Assembly: GCF_900114925.1 (NCBI RefSeq)
Contig: NZ_FOUR01000001.1
Coordinates: 124,001 to 188,000 of the forward strand
From: Marinobacter pelagius
GTDB lineage: Bacteria > Pseudomonadota > Gammaproteobacteria > Pseudomonadales > Oleiphilaceae
Length of the DNA stretch: 64,000 nucleotides
Reading direction: 5' to 3'
Shown here: positions 30,101-38,681 of the stretch, piece by piece
How the letters are laid out: every line of letters starts with the position of its first letter
Position numbering within the stretch: position 1 is the stretch's first letter
Position numbers and translations under genes: made by a program
The notes under the pieces: model-generated
What the model saw: only the letters and a program-made list of their open reading frames with translations
Databases searched by the model: none
Told to the model about the DNA's origin: nothing

Positions 30101-31459
30101 TTACCCTTCCTCGTTAAGCCTATCCATTTCCGCCAATAGTTCTTTTGTTTTTTCTTCCATCAACGGGATATTCGCCCTCGATTCCACATTCAGGCGCACC
30201 ACCGGCTCGGTGTTGGACATCCGGAGGTTGAAGCGCCAGTCGTCGAATTCGATGCTGACGCCGTCCACGTGGCTGACACTTTTGGCGCCAACGCTGTATT
30301 TGGCTTCGATCGCGGCGATGACCTTGGGGGGATCGGCGATGGTGCGGTTGATTTCGCCGCTGGCCGGGTAGGCTTCGATTCTGGCATCGATCAGTGAGGA
30401 CAGGGTCTGGCCGGACTGGCAGAGGCGTTCGGCGACCAGGAGCCAGGGGATCATGCCGCTGTCGCAGTAGGCGAAGTCGCGGAAGTAGTGGTGGGCGCTC
30501 ATTTCGCCACCATACACGGCGTCCTCGTCGCGCATTCTTTGTTTGATGAAAGCGTGGCCGGTTTTGCTTTCGATGGCTTCGCCGCCGGCGGCTTTGACCA
30601 GGTCGAGGGTGTTCCAGGTGAGGCGGGGGTCGTGGATGACTTTGCCGCCGCCGGTTTTGCGCAGGAACTGGTCGGCCAGCAGGCCGACGATGTAGTAGCC
30701 CTCGATGAAGCGGCCGTTTTCGTCGAAGAAGAAGCAGCGGTCGTAGTCGCCGTCCCAGGCGATGCCCATGGCGGCGCCCTGTTCGATCACGGCATCGGCC
30801 GTGGCGGCGCGGTTTTCCCGGAGGATGGGATTGGGTACGCCGTTGGGGAAGTGGCCATCCGGCTGGTGGTGCACTTTTACGAATTCGAAGGGGAGGTGCT
30901 GCTCCAGTTCGTCGATCACCAGACCGGCGCCGCCGTTGCCGGCGTTGCAGACGATGGTCATGGGTTTGAGTGAGGCGGCATCGATGTAGCCAAGCAGGTG
31001 GTCGACGTAGGCGCTCATCACTTCCAGGGGCTCGTAACTGCCCTGCTGTGCGGCGTCGGCAAAGGGCTCGAGCACACGGTCGCGAATTTCGTTCAGGCCG
31101 TTGTCGGAGCTGATTGGCCGGGATTCGGGGCCGACCATTTTCATGCCGTTGTGGTCTTTTGGGTTGTGGCTGGCGGTGACCATGATGCCGCCGTCCATCT
31201 TGTAGTGGCTGGTGGCGAAGTACACCTGCTCGGTGCCGCACAGGCCGATGTCGAACACATCGGCGCCGGCCGCCATCAAGCCGGAGCTGAGAGCTTCGGC
31301 GATTTCCGGGCTGGAGAGGCGGATATCGTAGCCGACAATCACTTTCTTCGCGCCGGTCACTTCCACGTAGGCGCGGCCGATTTTCTCGGCGAGTACCGGA
31401 TTGAGCTGATCCGGCACTCGGCCGCGCAGGTCGTAGGCTTTAAAGCAGGACAGGTCCAT
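30101..31459 (-). CDS. manB: Phosphomannomutase/phosphoglucomutase (CpsG/ManB type)
   Basis: 452-aa alpha-D-phosphohexomutase that interconverts hexose 6- and 1-phosphates for GDP-mannose or exopolysaccharide synthesis. The active-site phosphoserine loop is VTASHNPKDHNGMK, the metal loop is WDGDYDRCFFFDE, the sugar-binding loop is GGEMSAHHYF, and the phosphate-contact loop near the C-terminus is RMSNTEPVVRLN. The start MDLSCFKAYDLRG is closer to E. coli CpsG/ManB than to Pseudomonas AlgC. It begins 9 bp after bfr ends on the same strand, an unexpected pairing. Confidence 0.93.
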   Translation of the reverse strand: MDLSCFKAYDLRGRVPDQLNPVLAEKIGRAYVEVTGAKKVIVGYDIRLSSPEIAEALSSGLMAAGADVFDIGLCGTEQVYFATSHYKMDGGIMVTASHNPKDHNGMKMVGPESRPISSDNGLNEIRDRVLEPFADAAQQGSYEPLEVMSAYVDHLLGYIDAASLKPMTIVCNAGNGGAGLVIDELEQHLPFEFVKVHHQPDGHFPNGVPNPILRENRAATADAVIEQGAAMGIAWDGDYDRCFFFDENGRFIEGYYIVGLLADQFLRKTGGGKVIHDPRLTWNTLDLVKAAGGEAIESKTGHAFIKQRMRDEDAVYGGEMSAHHYFRDFAYCDSGMIPWLLVAERLCQSGQTLSSLIDARIEAYPASGEINRTIADPPKVIAAIEAKYSVGAKSVSHVDGVSIEFDDWRFNLRMSNTEPVVRLNVESRANIPLMEEKTKELLAEMDRLNEEG

Positions 31460-31468
31460 TGTCTGGTT

Positions 31469-31945
31469 TTACTCCGCGGCGGATGACTGAAGCTGGATGT
31501 AGTTCTGGATTCCCATCTGGGCAATCATTTCCAGCTGTGTCTCCAGCCAGTCGATGTGCTCCTCTTCACTGTCCAGGATGCTGCGGAACAGTTGCCGGCT
31601 GGTGTAGTCCTGGATTTCCTCGCAGTAGGCGATGGCTTCTTTCAGGTCGGTGTGGGCAATCTGCTCGAGTTTGAGGTCGCAGGAGATCATTTCCTCGACG
31701 TTCTCACCGATCAGCAGTTTGTTCAGGTCTTGCAGGTTGGGCAGGCCCTCGAGGAACAGGATGCGCTCGATCAGCTGATCGGCGTGCTTCATCTCATCAA
31801 TGGATTCCTCGTACTCCTTGGCAGCCAGCTTGCTGATGCCCCAATCCTTGTACATGCGGGAATGGAGAAAGTACTGGTTAATGGCGGTCAGCTCGTTGGC
31901 GAGGACCTTGTTGAGGTACTGGATGACTTTCTTGTCGCCTTTCAT
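31469..31945 (-). CDS. bfr: Bacterioferritin
   Basis: 158-aa four-helix iron-storage subunit forming a 24-mer. The diiron ligands are visible: Glu18 in [11 protein letters not shown], Glu51/His54 in [11 protein letters not shown], Glu94 and Glu127/His130 in [11 protein letters not shown]. The haem-binding Met would be Met52 (DEMKH). A small gap of 89 bp separates it from bfd upstream on the same strand; the pair stores and releases iron. Confidence 0.97.
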   Translation of the reverse strand: MKGDKKVIQYLNKVLANELTAINQYFLHSRMYKDWGISKLAAKEYEESIDEMKHADQLIERILFLEGLPNLQDLNKLLIGENVEEMISCDLKLEQIAHTDLKEAIAYCEEIQDYTSRQLFRSILDSEEEHIDWLETQLEMIAQMGIQNYIQLQSSAAE

Positions 31946-32034
31946 AGCGGGGCTCCATGATGACTTGGTGAATCAGTCTCTTAGGATAGCCCCTTACGCG
32001 GCGAGAGAAAAATACAGCGGCGCAAGAATTCCCG

Positions 32035-32241
32035 TCAGGCGGGCTGGGCGAGCATGTTGGCCAGAGCCAGATAATCCGGCGAGCGGCTCTCGCGAAGGAT
32101 TTCCCGCGCAGTTGAGGCACAGCGACCACATTGCGTACCGACACCCAGCTCCTTGCCCAGCTGGCGCATGGACGAGACGCCGTTTTCGGCCGCTTCGCGG
32201 ATTTCCCGGTCAGTTACCCCGTGGCAAAGGCAGACGTACAT
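32035..32241 (-). CDS. bfd: Bacterioferritin-associated ferredoxin
   Basis: 68-aa [2Fe-2S] protein that reduces bacterioferritin iron for release. The BFD Cys pattern is C-x-C (VCLCHGV, Cys4 and Cys6) and C-x2-C (TQCGRCAS). It is directly upstream of bfr in transcription order and has a strong Fur-box candidate 33 bp before its start, consistent with induction under iron limitation. Confidence 0.96.
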   Translation of the reverse strand: MYVCLCHGVTDREIREAAENGVSSMRQLGKELGVGTQCGRCASTAREILRESRSPDYLALANMLAQPA

Positions 32242-32273
32242 AGCAATAACTCACCAACGGTTATGAAAGTTAG

Positions 32274-32288
32274 TGATAATTATTGTTA
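32274..32288. promoter_or_regulatory. Candidate Fur box upstream of bfd
   Basis: TGATAATTATTGTTA matches the 7-1-7 Fur consensus (TGATAAT-N-ATTATCA) at 12 of 14 positions. It is 33-47 bp upstream of the bfd start codon, where the promoter must be. Repression by Fur-Fe would make bfd iron-regulated, as it is in Pseudomonas and E. coli. Binding is inferred from sequence only. Confidence 0.72.
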
Positions 32289-32346
32289 TTAACATCCGAG
32301 AATGCAACCCCGTTGTATCAATTTTATGCAACGGAGTGTTTCGGGC

Positions 32347-33633
32347 TTAACCATCGCGGGTCAGGTTCCGGCTTCCGGTCTCGGTGACCACCACATTGTC
32401 TTCGATCCGGATGCCGCCGCAGCCCCGTAACCGATTGATCAGTTCCTGGTTCAGGTGCTGACCCACCTTCCCTTCCAGCAAGGGATCCAGCAACGACGGA
32501 ATGAAATAGAGACCGGGCTCGATGGTCACCACCATGCCCGGCTCAAGTTGCCGGGTCAGACGCAGGAACGGCGCATCTTCCGGCGGGGGTGTGGGTTTAC
32601 CGGCCACATCGTGGACCTGCACGCCGAGGAAGTGACCGATGCCATGGGGGAAGAATACCCGGGTGATGCCCTGCTCGATGATCTCGTAGTCCTCCAGACC
32701 AGTCACCAGGCCGGTGGCCGAGAGCAAGGCGGCAATGCCCTGGTGGGCCTTGCGGTGAATGTCGATGTAATCCACACCGGGTGCCACCATGTCGCACAGC
32801 CGGAGCTGCACTCGCTCGAGCCCATGAACCAGGGCGGCAAAATGGGATTCCCCCGGACCGGCGGTGGTTCGGGTGATGTCGGAACAATAGCCCCGGAACC
32901 GGACGCCGGCATCAATCAGCAGGCTGCGGGAATGGCCCGGCGGCTGGGTGTCGTAATACTGGTAGTGCAATGTGCCGGCATGGTCGTTGACGCCGATGAT
33001 GCTGTGATAGGGCGCGTCCGCTTCCCGCTGCCGGGTGGCCTGCTGGTAGGCCAGGCTGATGCCGAATTCGCTCTCACCGTCGGCAAAGGCGTCCCTGGCC
33101 GCCCGGTGGCCGGCCAGGGCCAGGGCGTTGGCGTGGGCCAGGCATTCAATCTCGTAGGGGGTCTTGCGCACCCGGGTTTCATCGAGGGCCCTGAGCAGGT
33201 TTTCCGGATTCGGTTCCCCGGGCACGTTATCCAACAGAGCAGGATCGCCGATCACCGCCAGACTGCCCGGATCATCGAGCACCGGCGCCTCGGGCGACTG
33301 ACTGCTGCGGACCTCGATAAACGTCTGCCAGGGTTCCTCCGCCAACGGCTGGTTGGCATGCCAGAAATCCACCGGCTCGTGCAACCACAGCACCGGTTGA
33401 TGTCCGGCACGGAGCCACAGCCAACAGTGCTCGCGGCCGGTCAGTCCGGTCCAGTGCAGGAAGGGGCCGTACCCCTGGAAGTGCCAGGCCTGGTCATCCC
33501 CATAGCGGTAGGGCGCGGCGCCGGAGGCGATCAGCAGGCTGTCGAATCCCTGGTCCGCCAACGCCGATTCGTAGCGGGCCTGCAGCTCTTTCAGGTGGTC
33601 CAGCTGCAATGACAGGAGGGCTTTATCAGGCAT
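32347..33633 (-). CDS. pepQ: Xaa-Pro dipeptidase
   Basis: 428-aa metallopeptidase of the M24B (pita-bread) family cutting dipeptides with C-terminal proline. The dinuclear metal ligands are visible in order: Asp in LLIDAGVRFRGYCSD with the second Asp in CSDITRT, His in HGIGHFLGVQVHD, Glu in VVTIEPGLYF and Glu in GIRIEDNVVV. The N-terminal half is the non-catalytic domain typical of bacterial PepQ (E. coli, 443 aa). It follows the LysR gene by one base and lies downstream of a dipeptide transporter on the same strand, suggesting use of imported dipeptides. Confidence 0.94.
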   Translation of the reverse strand: MPDKALLSLQLDHLKELQARYESALADQGFDSLLIASGAAPYRYGDDQAWHFQGYGPFLHWTGLTGREHCWLWLRAGHQPVLWLHEPVDFWHANQPLAEEPWQTFIEVRSSQSPEAPVLDDPGSLAVIGDPALLDNVPGEPNPENLLRALDETRVRKTPYEIECLAHANALALAGHRAARDAFADGESEFGISLAYQQATRQREADAPYHSIIGVNDHAGTLHYQYYDTQPPGHSRSLLIDAGVRFRGYCSDITRTTAGPGESHFAALVHGLERVQLRLCDMVAPGVDYIDIHRKAHQGIAALLSATGLVTGLEDYEIIEQGITRVFFPHGIGHFLGVQVHDVAGKPTPPPEDAPFLRLTRQLEPGMVVTIEPGLYFIPSLLDPLLEGKVGQHLNQELINRLRGCGGIRIEDNVVVTETGSRNLTRDG

Positions 33634-33634
33634 G

Positions 33635-34540
33635 TTAGTCTTCCAGTTGTTTCCAGAGGTTCAAAAGATCGTCCGAGCGGGCATCGCGCAGGCGGATCAG
33701 GCGGATTTCCAGGGGTACGTCCCAGCGCTCATCGCCTGCTCGCACCAGGCTGCCGAACTGCTCGCTCTTCTCCGTCATCCGTTGTGGCAACCAGCCCATG
33801 CCGAAGCCTTGTTTGACCAGGGCCTTGATACTGGCCGACTGGGTATTCTCGTTCAGGGGCAACAGGTTGGCTGTCAGCTTCCGGCGTACCAGGTGGCCCT
33901 CAATCGCCGACTGCAGAAACCCCCGGTTATGGTAGGCAATCAGCGGCACCGGCTGCTCGGGACTTCCGGGCAGCGGGAACCGGGGATGGCCCTGCTCGTC
34001 AGCTACGCTGAACGGCACCAGGGCTTCCCGGGCCAGTACCAGCCACTCAAAACTGTCGGCCGTCAGCCGCCCGCCCCAGGGCAGATCCGGGTGCCAGTAA
34101 CACAGCACCAGATCGCACTCGCCGCTTTCCAGGGCTTCCAGGAATTGCTCACCGACCCAGCTGGTGGCCTTCAGGTTCAGCTGGAGGCGTTCGGCGATTC
34201 CCGCGTCCGTCGCCCAGCCCTGGTAAAAATGCGAGAACAGGCCCTGGGTAGAGCCGACACTGATCCTTGCCGACGCCTCGGCTTCCAATGCCGCAATGCG
34301 GTCCCTCGTATCCCTGACATCCCGGGTAATGCGCTCGCACAGTTCCCGGAACACCTCTCCGGCCGGCGTCAGCGACAGCGGCAGGGTCTGGCGGTTGATC
34401 AGGGTACTGCCCATGGCCTCTTCCAGCAGCTTGATGCGCCGACTGAACGTAGGCTGGCTCACGTGCTGCAATTCGGCAGCACGTGAGAAATGGCGCGTGC
34501 GGGCAAGTGCCAGAAAGTCTTCCAGCCAGCGTACTTCCAT
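33635..34540 (-). CDS. LysR-family transcriptional regulator
   Basis: 301-aa regulator. The N-terminal winged helix-turn-helix is WLEDFLALARTRHFSRAAEL followed by HVSQPTFSRRIKLLEE; the remainder is a periplasmic-binding-protein-like effector domain. It is between dppF and pepQ on the same strand, with one base to pepQ and 75 bp to dppF, so it probably controls the peptide uptake/dipeptidase cluster. The effector molecule is unknown. It is unusual that the regulator is transcribed with, rather than divergent from, its likely targets. Confidence 0.92.
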   Translation of the reverse strand: MEVRWLEDFLALARTRHFSRAAELQHVSQPTFSRRIKLLEEAMGSTLINRQTLPLSLTPAGEVFRELCERITRDVRDTRDRIAALEAEASARISVGSTQGLFSHFYQGWATDAGIAERLQLNLKATSWVGEQFLEALESGECDLVLCYWHPDLPWGGRLTADSFEWLVLAREALVPFSVADEQGHPRFPLPGSPEQPVPLIAYHNRGFLQSAIEGHLVRRKLTANLLPLNENTQSASIKALVKQGFGMGWLPQRMTEKSEQFGSLVRAGDERWDVPLEIRLIRLRDARSDDLLNLWKQLED

Positions 34541-34615
34541 GGAGTTCCCTGAGGGTATGACGTTGTATCGAAAAGGGTTTAACTGCAGGCATCATAGCCT
34601 ATCGCAGCGCACCCG

Positions 34616-35626
34616 TTACAACCGCCTCTCTTCCACGGCGTGGCATGCCACCTGTGTGCCGCCGTCGGTGACGATCAGTTGGGGGACCTCCTGCCGACAG
34701 CGTTCGTTGGCATAGGGGCAACGGCCGTGGAACACACAGCCAGAGGGCAGGTTCACCGGCGTCGGCACCTCCCCTTTCAGGCGGATGTGGTTGGGCCGGT
34801 CATCCTCCAGCTTGGGAATGGCAGACAGCAATGCCTGGGTGTACGGGTGCCGGGGTGTGGCAAACAGGTTTTTGGTGTCCGCCAGTTCGCACACCCGGCC
34901 GAGATACATCACCGCAACCCGGGTGCCGAAATGCTCCACCACTGCCAGGTCGTGGGTGATGAACAGGTAGGTCAGCCCTCGGCTTTCCTGGGCGTCCATC
35001 AGCAGGTTCAGCACCTGGGCCTGAATGGACACGTCCAGGGCGGAGATCGGCTCATCCGCCACGATGAACTCCGGGTCCACCGCCAGCGCCCGGGCAATCG
35101 CGATACGCTGGCGCTGACCGCCGGAGAACTCGTGGCCGAACCGGCTGCCCCAGTCCGGATCGATGCCCACCGAGTGCATGACCTCGTGGATCTTGTCCCG
35201 CACCTGAGTCGGGGACCAGTCCGGATGGTGGAAGCGGATCGGTTCTTCCAGGGTCTGCTGGATGGTCATGCGCGGGTTCAGGGACGCATAGGGGTTCTGG
35301 AAGATCATCTGCATCTTGCGCCGATAAAGCAGTGCAGCCTTCCCATCCAGATTGTCGATGCGCTGACCGCCGTAATGGATCTCGCCGGCGCTGGGGGAAA
35401 GCAGCCCCATCACCGTGCGGGCCACGGTGGACTTGCCACAGCCGGATTCGCCCACCACGCACAGGGCCTCGCCCTTCTGCACTTCCAGATCGACGCCATT
35501 GATGGCATGCACGGCTTCCTGTTTCCGGCGGAAGCGGCCGCCCTCAAAGGTAATCTGCTCCAGCAGGCTGCCGGACAGATCAAAGCGTTTCTCCAGGGCG
35601 CGAATACTTACCAGGGGGGAGGTCAT
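34616..35626 (-). CDS. dppF: Dipeptide ABC transporter ATPase DppF
   Basis: 336-aa ATPase of the Opp/Dpp family. Walker A is GESGCGKST, Q-loop IFQNPYASLNP, signature FSGGQRQRIAIARAL, Walker B FIVADEPISALD and H-loop LFITHDLAVV. The C-terminal oligopeptide region contains Cys-rich GCVFHGRCPYANERC, seen in this family and linked to an iron-sulfur site in some members. The start overlaps the dppD stop by 4 bp. It is the last gene of dppABCDF. Confidence 0.93.
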   Translation of the reverse strand: MTSPLVSIRALEKRFDLSGSLLEQITFEGGRFRRKQEAVHAINGVDLEVQKGEALCVVGESGCGKSTVARTVMGLLSPSAGEIHYGGQRIDNLDGKAALLYRRKMQMIFQNPYASLNPRMTIQQTLEEPIRFHHPDWSPTQVRDKIHEVMHSVGIDPDWGSRFGHEFSGGQRQRIAIARALAVDPEFIVADEPISALDVSIQAQVLNLLMDAQESRGLTYLFITHDLAVVEHFGTRVAVMYLGRVCELADTKNLFATPRHPYTQALLSAIPKLEDDRPNHIRLKGEVPTPVNLPSGCVFHGRCPYANERCRQEVPQLIVTDGGTQVACHAVEERRL

Positions 35627-36621
35627 GATTCGGCCTCCTGCATGCGTTTCTCCTGCTCAATCAGGTTGGCGACTTCGTAACAGGCCACAGCCACATTGCC
35701 CGAGCGCACATACTCCGGCATGGCCTGCTTGCACTGCTCGGTGGCGAAGTTACAACGGGGGTGGAACGGGCAACCGCTGGGCACATTCTTCAAGGACGGC
35801 ATGGAGCCCGGTATCTGGAACAGCCGCGCACCCGGTTCCCCCATCTGGGGCAGCGCGTTGATCAGCCCCTGGGTGTAGGGGTGCTGGGCATCGTTGATGA
35901 TTTCCCGGGTCGGCCCCTGCTCGATGATGCGGCCGGAGTACATGACCAGCATCCGCTGGGTCACCTGGGAGACCACACCCAGATCGTGGGTAATCAGCAT
36001 CAGCGCCACATTTTCCTGCTCGCACAGGTTCAGCAGCAGGTCCATGATCTCCGCCTGGATGGTCACATCAAGGGCGGTGGTGGGCTCATCGGCAATGATG
36101 ATCTCCGGGTCCAGCAGCAGGGCAATGGCAATGATCACCCGCTGGCGCATGCCACCGGACAGCTCATGGGGATACTGGTCCAGGCGCTTCTCCGGCGACG
36201 GAATCTGCACCTTCTGCAGCCGGTCCAGGGCAATCGCCCTCGCCTCTTTCTTGCTGATGTTACGGTGGGCCAGGATGGCCTCCACCATCTGGGTACCGAT
36301 AGTGAGCACCGGGTTGAGGGTCATCATCGGATCCTGGAAGATCATGGCGATACGGTTGCCACGGATCTTGCGCAACTCGCGCTCGCTCATGGCCGCCAGA
36401 TCTTTGCCTTCGAACAGGATCTGCCCGCCGGCAATGTAACCCGGCTGGGCAATCAGGTTGAGAATCGAAAAGGCCGCCACAGATTTACCGGCACCAGATT
36501 CCCCGACCAGACCCAGCCGCTCGCCCTTGTCCAGGCTGAAGCTGATGCCCCGCAGGGCGGTCAGGTCACCGCCACGCACCGCGAAGCGGACATCCAGATT
36601 CTTTACTTCCAACAGTGCCAT
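35623..36621 (-). CDS. dppD: Dipeptide ABC transporter ATPase DppD
   Basis: 332-aa ATPase pairing with DppF. Walker A GESGAGKSV, Q-loop IFQDPMMTLNP, signature LSGGMRQRVIIAIAL, Walker B IIIADEPTTALD, H-loop LMLITHDLGVV. The C-terminal region has the conserved GCPFHPRCNFATEQC Cys pattern. It starts 4 bp after dppC and overlaps dppF, as in a typical dpp operon. Confidence 0.93.
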   Translation of the reverse strand: MALLEVKNLDVRFAVRGGDLTALRGISFSLDKGERLGLVGESGAGKSVAAFSILNLIAQPGYIAGGQILFEGKDLAAMSERELRKIRGNRIAMIFQDPMMTLNPVLTIGTQMVEAILAHRNISKKEARAIALDRLQKVQIPSPEKRLDQYPHELSGGMRQRVIIAIALLLDPEIIIADEPTTALDVTIQAEIMDLLLNLCEQENVALMLITHDLGVVSQVTQRMLVMYSGRIIEQGPTREIINDAQHPYTQGLINALPQMGEPGARLFQIPGSMPSLKNVPSGCPFHPRCNFATEQCKQAMPEYVRSGNVAVACYEVANLIEQEKRMQEAES

Positions 36622-36625
36622 GGTG

Positions 36626-37558
36626 TTACCCCTTGTACAGCCGTGGGTTCATTACATCCCGCAACCAGTCACCCAACAGATTGATGACCAGCACGAGCAC
36701 CACCAGCACCAGGCCCGGGATCAGGGTGATCCACCAGGAACCGCTCTGGATGTAGTCGAAGCCGGACTTGATCAGCGAGCCCAGCGACGGCTGGGTTTCC
36801 GGCATGCCGAGACCGAGGAACGACAGCGCCGCCTCGGAAATGATGGCGTTGGCGATCTGCACCGTGGCAATGACGAAAATCGGCGACAGGGTATTGGGCA
36901 GGATGTGCCGGAACATGATCCGACGGGTGCCGAAGCCCATCACTTTGGCGGCGTCGACGTACTCCTTCTTTTTCTCCGCCAGCACCGAAGCGCGGACGGT
37001 CCGGGCAATCTGGGGCCACTCGGCGACACCGATGATGAAAATCAGCATGTAGATGGCGATCTCACCGAACATCAGGTTGCCGAAGCTGGCCTTGAACACG
37101 GCACCGACAATGATCGCCACCATCAGGGTGGAGAACGACAGCTGCACGTCGGCGATGCGCATCAGGATGGCATCCACCTTGCCGCCCAGGTAGCCGGCCA
37201 GCAGGCCGAACAGGATGCCCAGGAACGCCTGCAGAATCACGGCGCCAAAGCCGATCATCAGGGATACCCGGGTGCCATAGAGGATGGTCGATAGCAGATC
37301 CCGGCCCTGGGCGTCGGTGCCCAGGGGGAATGCCGGATCAGCACCGCTCATGCCCACCGGGGGCAGCTCGGAGTTCATGATGTTGATCTGCGCCAGATCG
37401 TAGGGATCGGCGGGCGCCAGCAGCGGCGCAAACACCGCCGCCAGCACCATCAGCAGCAGCACGGCAAAGCTGACAATGGCCACCTTGTCGCGCTTGAAGC
37501 TGTACCAGAAGAAGGACTCGCGGAAGCGGTCCCAGCGGGAAACCGTTGCCGTTGTCAT
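36626..37558 (-). CDS. dppC: Dipeptide ABC transporter permease DppC
   Basis: 310-aa inner-membrane permease with about six transmembrane segments: N-terminal helix VAIVSFAVLLLMVLAAVFAP, four or five helices in the BPD_transp_1 core, and the ATPase-coupling EAA loop (AARVMGF-like, here VDAAKVMGFGTRRIMFRHIL). The extracytoplasmic segment after the first helix has LGTDAQGRDLLSTILYG, a DppC hallmark. Its start overlaps dppB by 4 bp. Confidence 0.93.
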   Translation of the reverse strand: MTTATVSRWDRFRESFFWYSFKRDKVAIVSFAVLLLMVLAAVFAPLLAPADPYDLAQINIMNSELPPVGMSGADPAFPLGTDAQGRDLLSTILYGTRVSLMIGFGAVILQAFLGILFGLLAGYLGGKVDAILMRIADVQLSFSTLMVAIIVGAVFKASFGNLMFGEIAIYMLIFIIGVAEWPQIARTVRASVLAEKKKEYVDAAKVMGFGTRRIMFRHILPNTLSPIFVIATVQIANAIISEAALSFLGLGMPETQPSLGSLIKSGFDYIQSGSWWITLIPGLVLVVLVLVINLLGDWLRDVMNPRLYKG

Positions 37559-38604
37559 GCTTTCTTTCCTGTCAGTTTGACGGTGGGATTCACCAGTCCG
37601 TAGATCAGATCCACCAGAGTATTGGTCACCACGAAGATCAGGCCCACCACCATCAGGTAAGCCACGATCAGCGGGATGTCACTGCGGGTGATGGCTTCGA
37701 GGAACATCAGGCCCACGCCCGGCCACTGGAACACGGTCTCGGTGAGGATGGTATAGGCCACCATGATGCCGATCTGCACACCGCCGACAGTAATCACCGG
37801 CAGCATGGTGTTCTTGAGCGCGTGCAGGAAGTTGATGCGACCGGCGCTCAGGCCCTTGGCCCGGGCGTAGCGGATGTAGTCGCTCTGCAGCACCTCCATC
37901 ATCTCCGCCCGGATCAGGCGGATGAACAGCGGCAGCATGATCGAGGCCAGGGACACCGACGGCAGGACCAGATGCATCAGCCCGGTACCGGTGAAGAAAC
38001 CGGACTCCCAGGTGCCGAACAGGTGCGTCAGTTCGTCGCCTCGCCCATAGGACGGCAGGCCGCCCTCGGTGGTAAAGAAGTCATTCAGCCACTGCCCCCA
38101 ACCGGTATCCGACGGGAACCAGTTCACCGTCACCCCGATGGAGAACAGCTGGATCAGCACGATGGCCGTCAGGAACACCGGGATGGAGATGCCCACGGTA
38201 CTGACGCCCATGAAGAATTTGGACAGCCAGGCCTGGGGGCGGATCGCGGCGTAGACGCCGATCGGCACCGACAGAAACACGATGATCAGGCTGGCACCGA
38301 TCACCAGTTCCAGGGTCGCGGGCAGATGCTCGGCGATCACCTCCAGGGTCGGCTTGCTGTAGAAGTAGGAGTTGCCCAGATCGCCCTGCAACGCATTACC
38401 GGCAAACCGCAGGTACTGGACCACCATCGGGTCGTTCAACCCGAGCTCCTCGCGAATGGCCTCCCGCTCCTCCTCTGAGACGGACATGCCCACCATTTCC
38501 TGAAGCGGGTCCCCGAGGCCATCCTGAATGGCAAAGGCGATCACACTGATCACAAACATGACCAGAAACGCCTGGGAAATCCGCTGAACCAAAAACGCTA
38601 ACAT
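37555..38604 (-). CDS. dppB: Dipeptide ABC transporter permease DppB
   Basis: 349-aa inner-membrane permease. It begins MLAFLVQRISQAFLVMFVIS, the usual DppB first helix, and has the coupling-loop motif YIRYARAKGLSAGRINFLHAL typical of the family. The ATG at 38604 is preferred over one ten codons upstream because of that N-terminus. There is an extra-long periplasmic stretch (about residues 180-215) between helices. It is separated from dppA by a hairpin with a T-rich tail. Confidence 0.92.
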   Translation of the reverse strand: MLAFLVQRISQAFLVMFVISVIAFAIQDGLGDPLQEMVGMSVSEEEREAIREELGLNDPMVVQYLRFAGNALQGDLGNSYFYSKPTLEVIAEHLPATLELVIGASLIIVFLSVPIGVYAAIRPQAWLSKFFMGVSTVGISIPVFLTAIVLIQLFSIGVTVNWFPSDTGWGQWLNDFFTTEGGLPSYGRGDELTHLFGTWESGFFTGTGLMHLVLPSVSLASIMLPLFIRLIRAEMMEVLQSDYIRYARAKGLSAGRINFLHALKNTMLPVITVGGVQIGIMVAYTILTETVFQWPGVGLMFLEAITRSDIPLIVAYLMVVGLIFVVTNTLVDLIYGLVNPTVKLTGKKA

Positions 38605-38635
38605 GGAAATTTTCCGGATAAGGCTTGCAAACAAA

Positions 38636-38667
38636 AGGCCGGCACCGGATCACTCCAGTGCCGGCCT
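38636..38667 (-). terminator. Hairpin between dppA and dppB (attenuating terminator)
   Basis: Arms AGGCCGGCAC and GTGCCGGCCT, extended by inner GGA/TCC pairing. On the minus strand the stem is followed by TTTTGTTT. It is 15 bp after the dppA stop and 32 bp before the dppB start. Such partial terminators between binding-protein and permease genes are known to give more binding protein than permease by stopping part of the transcription and protecting the 3' end of the upstream mRNA. Confidence 0.82.
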
Positions 38668-38681
38668 GCCATTAAAGGCAA

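Noticed and set aside
30120..31241. Same-strand alternative frame of 373 codons inside manB.
   Set aside because: Its product is Arg/His/Pro low-complexity sequence typical of a frame-shifted GC-rich gene.
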